64,000 nucleotides of DNA from Ectocarpus siliculosus. Its lineage: Eukaryota; Sar; Phaeophyceae; Ectocarpales; Ectocarpaceae. This document shows, in pieces, positions 58,601-64,000 of this stretch. The stretch lies in the NCBI GenBank assembly GCA_000310025.1, contig FN648785.1, positions 177,371-241,370 of the forward strand, in the 5' to 3' direction. The position numbers were made by a program, and so were the translations under genes. Numbering within the stretch: the stretch's first letter is position 1; each line of letters starts with the position of its first letter. The notes beneath the pieces were generated by a model. It saw nothing but the letters and a program-made list of their open reading frames with translations. It was not told the DNA's origin and searched no databases.

Positions 58601-61600
58601 GCACACAACAACAACGATGACGACAACGATAGTGACGATAACAACACCAACAACAGCTGATTCCACCAATAAAACTCACGACGTCACCGGGAGCAGCGCG
58701 ACTCGGACGATGGCCGAAAGAAGCGGTGCTAGCCAAGGCCCCACCGAAGCCCCGTGGCTCGTGGCCGCGTGGCAAGCTGTGAAGAGCGCCCTCTGCCATT
58801 CAACGGAGAGGGGAAACAAAAAAACGCATCAACATGGACGCAACTCGTTTTGCCGAGAACATAAATCGACGAAGAATATCAGCAACACCCCCACTGACAC
58901 CGACAACATCAACACCGACAAGGACAACACCGACCCCCACCGCACCCCCACCACCACCACCTGGCGAATCGAACCAACTCCCCCTGGAAACTGTACCATT
59001 TAGCAGCCACAGCCACGGCAGCAGTAGCAGCAGCAACAATTCCACTCGCAAAATCTCACCGAAGCGAGGGTACCCGGGGACTCGACAATATCATCCCCTT
59101 GGTGTACAGCACCAGGATCCTCCGACGGCGACCCCTCTACGGACTCGCAGAAGTGGAATATTCTCGACACAACACCGGGAAGGACGAGGCGAGGAGGAAG
59201 AATCCCGGAAACTTCCGCGGACATTCTTTGGATCTGCGGGGGGGACAGACGGCCGATAGCAGGGTTCTTGTGAGGGCATCCTGGGCGAAAAGTAGTTCGT
59301 CACTACTACTGCCAGGCAGGGGTAACGTGAGAGCCACTCCTTGCCGTATGTTGGGTGGAAATAGTTCTAACGTATGCCTAGAGGGCAACCTCAGGGGGGG
59401 CTTCCCGACACGGAAATTCACTCAAACAAATATTTTCGGCTTAACATCTCAGGGTGGAAGGCAGAGAGCCCCCCTTGTGCAAAGAATCGAGAAATTCGGG
59501 GCTAGTCGAATGGACCGTTGCACAGCGGGGCAGCACGTTGGACCCAACGAGCAGCATGTTGGACCCAAGGGTCCGGTTGGCGGGGTATAATGTGACTAAT
59601 TTCATCGGTTTTCGCCCATTTGATGTTGGACTTCTCGTTCATTATTCATGCCGTTCTCGGAGGCCTGCTGGAGCGTCGGGAAATTGCTGGGGAATTGCTG
59701 GGAATTGCATTTGTCGAAACCGCGAACGCGGCCGGCGATAAAAAGGTGTTTTCGATTTTTTCGATGAACAAAGGTGGGAGATTCACCATACGTAGACGAA
59801 CAGGCGGTGGAGATCGTTTCGACGGAGTTCACCATAGGTTCGATTGCAATCCGGCCGAGTTACACCATTGGCGAGAAGCGCAGCAAGTAGTAGCAATACA
59901 CGCACAACGACATGCAAACCCCTCCTCCCAGTAGCGAACGACTCTGGTGCCGAAGGCCAACAATTCCCCGGAAACAATCCAAAACAATTCAACACGGCCT
60001 TTGCGAAAGCTGTACCCATAGTCATGTTCGGCACCGACTTCCTTTCCCCACGAGAAGACACCCTCAAAGCATTGGTGTGCTATCCACAGCCCCTCCCCAA
60101 CCCTTCTTGTCCTCCCTCGTGTCGTGGAAAACCGACAGGAATGTTTGCAGGAATCCCTCTGAAGGGGGCGGTGGTATGTGCCGAAATCCAAAAATACGTC
60201 AAACCTGGTCATACTCGTACAGCTGCTCCGTCCTCTCCAGAAGGAGGGCCCGTATTTCCTCCAGACACGCCCCCAACCCGCACGGAGGAGGACCCCCTTT
60301 TGTCGGTTCACTACCGCCGGCGACTGGAGACCCATGGCGACGGGACCCTACTCCACAACCATGCAAATCTTCCTTGGAGAACTCCATGGACATTGCTTGC
60401 TCCTGCTGGTCCTCCGACAGCAGGGCGGCCGGGGGCAGCGCGTTGAGGATGAGCAGCGGGGTGAGGCGGCAGAACAGCAGGGCCCTCACCGTCTCGGAGG
60501 CCTCCTGGCTCTGCCAAGGGGGCCGGGGATAAAGTTTCGGAGAAATCGTGGGCAGCGTGCGAGAGCTAAGTGAGGGAAACATACCCACATAAACGTTTAG
60601 TCTCGAAAAACCAATTTGGCTTGCTTTGAAAGCAGCGTCGGCGGCCAAGCGACTCTTTCGTGAACCACACCCGATTGCCCGCAGACTGTTGAGAAGGAGA
60701 GCAACTAACCCGTCCTCCCCTTTCCCCGATACTTGTACTTATCGCTTCGCACAAGCTCGTTGTGCCGGTAGGAATGAGGTGCCAACGCGACCCAGAGCCA
60801 ATCACTCAAAAGCAGCCGCCAGCAGACCAACAAGATGGTCCGGGGTGTGCGATTCCCCCCTCCCCCCGACAGAGATGAACGCGAACACTACGCGTACCCT
60901 ACAGCAGCTAGTACGAACCACCACCAGCGTTACCTCGTCTCCCAGAAGGTCTTCCGACAAGCGCGCTTGGCCGGTCATCCTTCCGCGAACGAGCTGCAGC
61001 ACCCCCGCAAGGGTACTCCTCCTCCTCCTCTTGGAGCACCCCCCACTCCTTTTCCGTCTTCTTCCTGCCCTTGCCTCGCCCCCCACGGCCGTTCTTGCCC
61101 CCGTTGCTACACTCTCCGCGCTGAGCAACCCCGACTGATGTTCCTCCCCCGTGCAAGTAACAGGTGTTCCTGCTGCCGATGTTTCCGTGGAAGCTGGCGT
61201 ATCCGTTGGGGACAACGTAACCGTTGAAATGTCCTCGGCAACGTCTGTTGGAACCACTGAAGCGGCAGCCGCGCTGGTTCTACCATCGACCTTGTCATCA
61301 GCGCCGGTGGCGTTGTCAACACCGCCACCACTCGCACTACTAGCAGCAGCAAGGGCAGCGAAGAAGCGCACGGGCAAAGGCTCCCCGGGTGCCGCTAGGG
61401 CCTTGATCGCCGCGACCTCCAGGCATTCGCCGTATAGGGTTGGCGAAGCGACTACCCACGCCGTAGTCAGTGTTGCATCGGCTTCCTCGTCCTCCTCGTC
61501 CTCCTCCTCAGCAGCGACAACCACTCCCGTAGGACCACCGGCAGGACTACGGCCGGCTTGCCTCGAGACAACGAGAGCTTCCTCCGGCTCATGGACGGCG

Positions 61601-62517
61601 TCCGAGCGCTTCTTGAGCCTACGGGCCCAGAGGGGCAGCGACCCCATCACGCGGCCCACCAAACCTTTCGACTTCCTGTCATCGCTGCCAACAACACCGC
61701 TGTCGCTGCCTCCACCCCCGCCGCCCCCTTCGGCAAGGTTTCCAATAGGTTCGGGAGGCGGGTCGTTTCGGAGGGAGTCCAGCAAGGCGGAGAGGGCATC
61801 CGGTGGGTCGATTCCATGCACGATGAGGTTTCCAAGGGCCTGGAGGGCGGCAGATCTAGCGCAGGGGCGAGGGGCCGGGAAGGAGAGAAAGGTAACCGCG
61901 ATACGGTAAATATGGTGGGGGGGGAGGGCGGCTAAGAAGAAGCACCTTCCGGCGATGGGAAAAGCCATCAAGATGAAATGCTGGACAACGTGGCCTTCAA
62001 GTAAATAAGACTGGATACCAGCCCTCTGCCTTGTTATTGCGTTGTCCGAGTTATGGTTCGGAGCTGCATGGGGGCGGAAGAGGGCTAACGCCGGGGTTAG
62101 GGCTAGGGTGGTGGTCGTGAGATAGGGTAGCAGAGGTGCAACCGCGGTAGTGAAAAAGCAAAGGAAAGCAACTGGCCTACGGCTATCGAAAAAGACAATT
62201 TGGTTCCATAATACAGGGCTTCGTCTGCATTTCAGCTGGCCCTTTCAGAAATACGTGTCCACGCGGATTGATGCCCCACCGCAGATGCGTGGGCGCTTTC
62301 GTGTACACCTCACCTTCCGCGTGATTCCCATCCAGACCCTCCGATGCCGTCGTAGACTCCGTCGCCGCCGCCGTCTTGCCGCCGTCCGGTGGTGCCTTCC
62401 TCCCCCGCCTCCCGCTCCGACAGCCGCCGGCACAGCCTGGGGACCACCCACCCCGGGTCCAAGGAAACGAGGCCTTCGGAGGCAACGTTCCGCAGCCGCA
62501 AGTCGTCGCTGCCGAGA
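55637..62517 (-). CDS. ARM/HEAT-repeat protein, possibly TANGO6/RTP1-like, 5' end open
   Basis: Minus-strand exons in gene order: 62,314-62,517 (LRNVASEGLVSLDPGWVVPR), about 60,900-61,857 (SAALQALGNLIVHG, then acidic low complexity), 60,205-60,510 (LLFCRLTPLLILNALPP and EEIRALLLERTEQLYEY), 58,067-58,502 (VQKAAMNCLAVLLQ), 57,533-57,685 (LLGTFLTGASRGSGLLRAAC), 56,546-56,692 (ALFALVYRTKNVFEGG) and 55,637-56,221 (VRVSGLKLLLGVVAAG, ending AKRLLIGLSNIDESAEVRK and a stop). The last four have GT-AG borders and phases that join. Between 60,205 and 58,502 the phases do not match, so an exon is missing (perhaps near 59,062-59,163). Helical repeats and the RLTPLLIL motif recall RTP1/TANGO6 proteins, which work in nuclear import of polymerase subunits or Golgi organisation; this family call is tentative. 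Confidence 0.65.
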
Positions 62518-64000
62518 CTGCATAGGGTTCAGGGTAGAGGGGTACAGTAGCGTGGAGGGGTGAGGGTGGAGTGAGATCGTGAGGAAGACGTGAGGCCGTC
62601 AAAGCAAGATCTCGAGGAGACGGTATCGAAACCGAAAAACCGAAACTGAAAAAGAAACCGAAAACCGGCTTTTGAAGTTCTCTGGTTTCGTATTGTGATG
62701 GTGTAGGACGGTTGCTAGACTGCGAAGAACGCGACAGAAGGGTGTTCTCGTCATCGGTGTCCATCTCTAGTCTCAACCGAAGCAGACTCTTTTCTCATCA
62801 CGAGAACGTGCTTGGTGTACCCCGTGTTTTGTGGGCATTCGGCAAAAACAACTTGGGGTGCTGTCAACCGTCGCCTGCCGCAGTGGAATGTCAAGTGGGA
62901 TTCGACAACATCCACAGAGAGAACAGAATTCGAGGCCACTTCTCTGGTGAATGCGCACCCCCTTCGTCTCAAGGCTGATGGTATCGTACTACCAGCAGAG
63001 CATTGCAAGTTTGTCACGGACGGTCACCGCCAAGAAAGAGCGCCATCTGCATCATGCAGAAAGGTCAAGGTTGTGGTTCCGGCGCGGTACGGGGAGTATA
63101 GGTACTATAGTTGTGTCTGAAGATGGCCAGAGGCCGGATGCAGCGACTGGTAGCAATCAGACATTCGAGAGTGTGCCTGCAGCACAACGAGGGCATTCTG
63201 TGTCTCGCAACTATCTGTCACCCATTTTCCTTCGTCAGATTATTGTACCAATGGTCCAGGCCTTTCCATCCAAATAATGTCAAATCTTGAAGAAGAAAAG
63301 GACCACCGGCAAGTGTGAATTAGCATCGGTCCGCCCCCCTCCTTTGGCTATTTTTCGGGGAAGGGGGGCGCAGTTTTTCATGGATATGCTCACCATTGGA
63401 TAAGGTGTTCTCCCACGCCGTCGAACGGAGAAATGCCACCATCTTCGTCGCGGGCTGAAAAACGCACATGCCCAAGGCGACCGCCATCTGTGCAACGGAG
63501 GGCGTCTGGCGCGGCCGCACGCGCAGAAACGAAGGAAAGCGGCGAACGACGTTAGAACCCAATCGCACGAGAGACGTCGAGGCGAAAAAGCTGATGAAAC
63601 CTTCCTTATTTCTCGCCGGACGATAACGTACAACATGAAAAAGCGTACGAGAAAACGGGCAGGGGGAATGCGTAAACGTAGACCGCAGTACTGCCGTACC
63701 TGCGAGAATCACGGTGAGCCGCAACCGAGCAGCTGCGGACCAACCAGGGGACGCCCCAGATGCATCCCCGGGGGGCGTATCGGCGGCGGGGCCTGGGTCT
63801 CCAGTAGCAGCTCGCAGCACCTTTTCGGTCACGAAGCGAGGCGGTGCCGATGAAAAAAGCAAGAAATGTAGAACACAGTACGTAACAAGGTTTGTGAAGT
63901 CGAACCATCCCAAGCAAATCGATCTTGAGGTCGTTGAGATGTTCGAATGGTTTTAACCATCTGAAACAATTCGAGCTCGTCTGTGAAGGCGTGCATGTAG
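62518..64000 (-). other. possible upstream exons of the ARM/HEAT gene or a separate gene
   Basis: Minus-strand segments at about 63,690-63,830 (RAATGDPGPAADTPPGDASG, donor-like GTACGG) and about 63,380-63,605 (SLVRLGSNVVRRFPSFLR, QMAVALGMCVF) look protein-like. They lie upstream of the first firm exon, but boundaries and joining phases are unresolved and the gene runs to or past the window edge. Confidence 0.35.

Noticed and set aside
61151-61909. 252-codon plus ORF rich in Ala, Ser and Val
   Set aside because: It is the antisense shadow of the large low-complexity exon of the ARM/HEAT gene and has no motif.

Overview
The window looks like nuclear DNA of a multicellular alga, most likely a brown alga (Phaeophyceae). 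This is inferred from intron-rich genes with short phase-matched exons and GT-AG introns, roughly 50% GC, abundant CAG/AAC-type microsatellites, and the pairing of a GT47 (exostosin) glycosyltransferase with a carbohydrate sulfotransferase, a combination expected where sulfated cell-wall polysaccharides are made. No bacterial operons, rRNA genes or CRISPR arrays are seen.

Layout. 1-3,290: no gene; a dispersed repeat next to a poly-C tract and a palindrome-rich array with a 97-bp tandem repeat. 3,290-20,000 (block A) and 34,690-42,800 (block B) are two diverged copies of one segment. Each carries a GT47 gene on the + strand converging on a Gal-3-O-sulfotransferase-like gene on the - strand. 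Copy B has the complete GT47 gene (four exons, signal peptide, about 419 aa, starting at 32,523) but only a wrecked sulfotransferase. Copy A has the sulfotransferase with its catalytic exons intact, but its GT47 lacks the signal-peptide exon. The duplication has therefore decayed reciprocally. 20,390-21,090: an array of the 12-bp palindrome CTTCCATGGAAG. 21,700-23,450: fossils of Ty1/copia retroelements. 26,800-28,840: an unrecognised cysteine-rich ORF region. 42,130-42,675: a foldback element with tRNA-like hairpins at its ends. 45,850-51,841: fragments of a + strand membrane-protein gene (tetraspanin-like) with a C2H2 finger exon. 53,202-53,475: an assembly gap with badly called flanks. 55,637-62,517: a multi-exon - strand ARM/HEAT-repeat gene (possibly TANGO6/RTP1-like).

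How the genes work together: GT47 enzymes and Gal3ST-type sulfotransferases both act in the secretory pathway, so the duplicated pair is a plausible module for building and sulfating a wall polysaccharide. The substrate cannot be read from sequence.

Between genes the DNA is crowded with small non-autonomous elements: MITE-like inverted repeats, tRNA-like (SINE-like) units, and at least five local arrays, each built from its own short palindrome. Exon models come from reading frames and splice phase by eye. No database search or transcript evidence was available.
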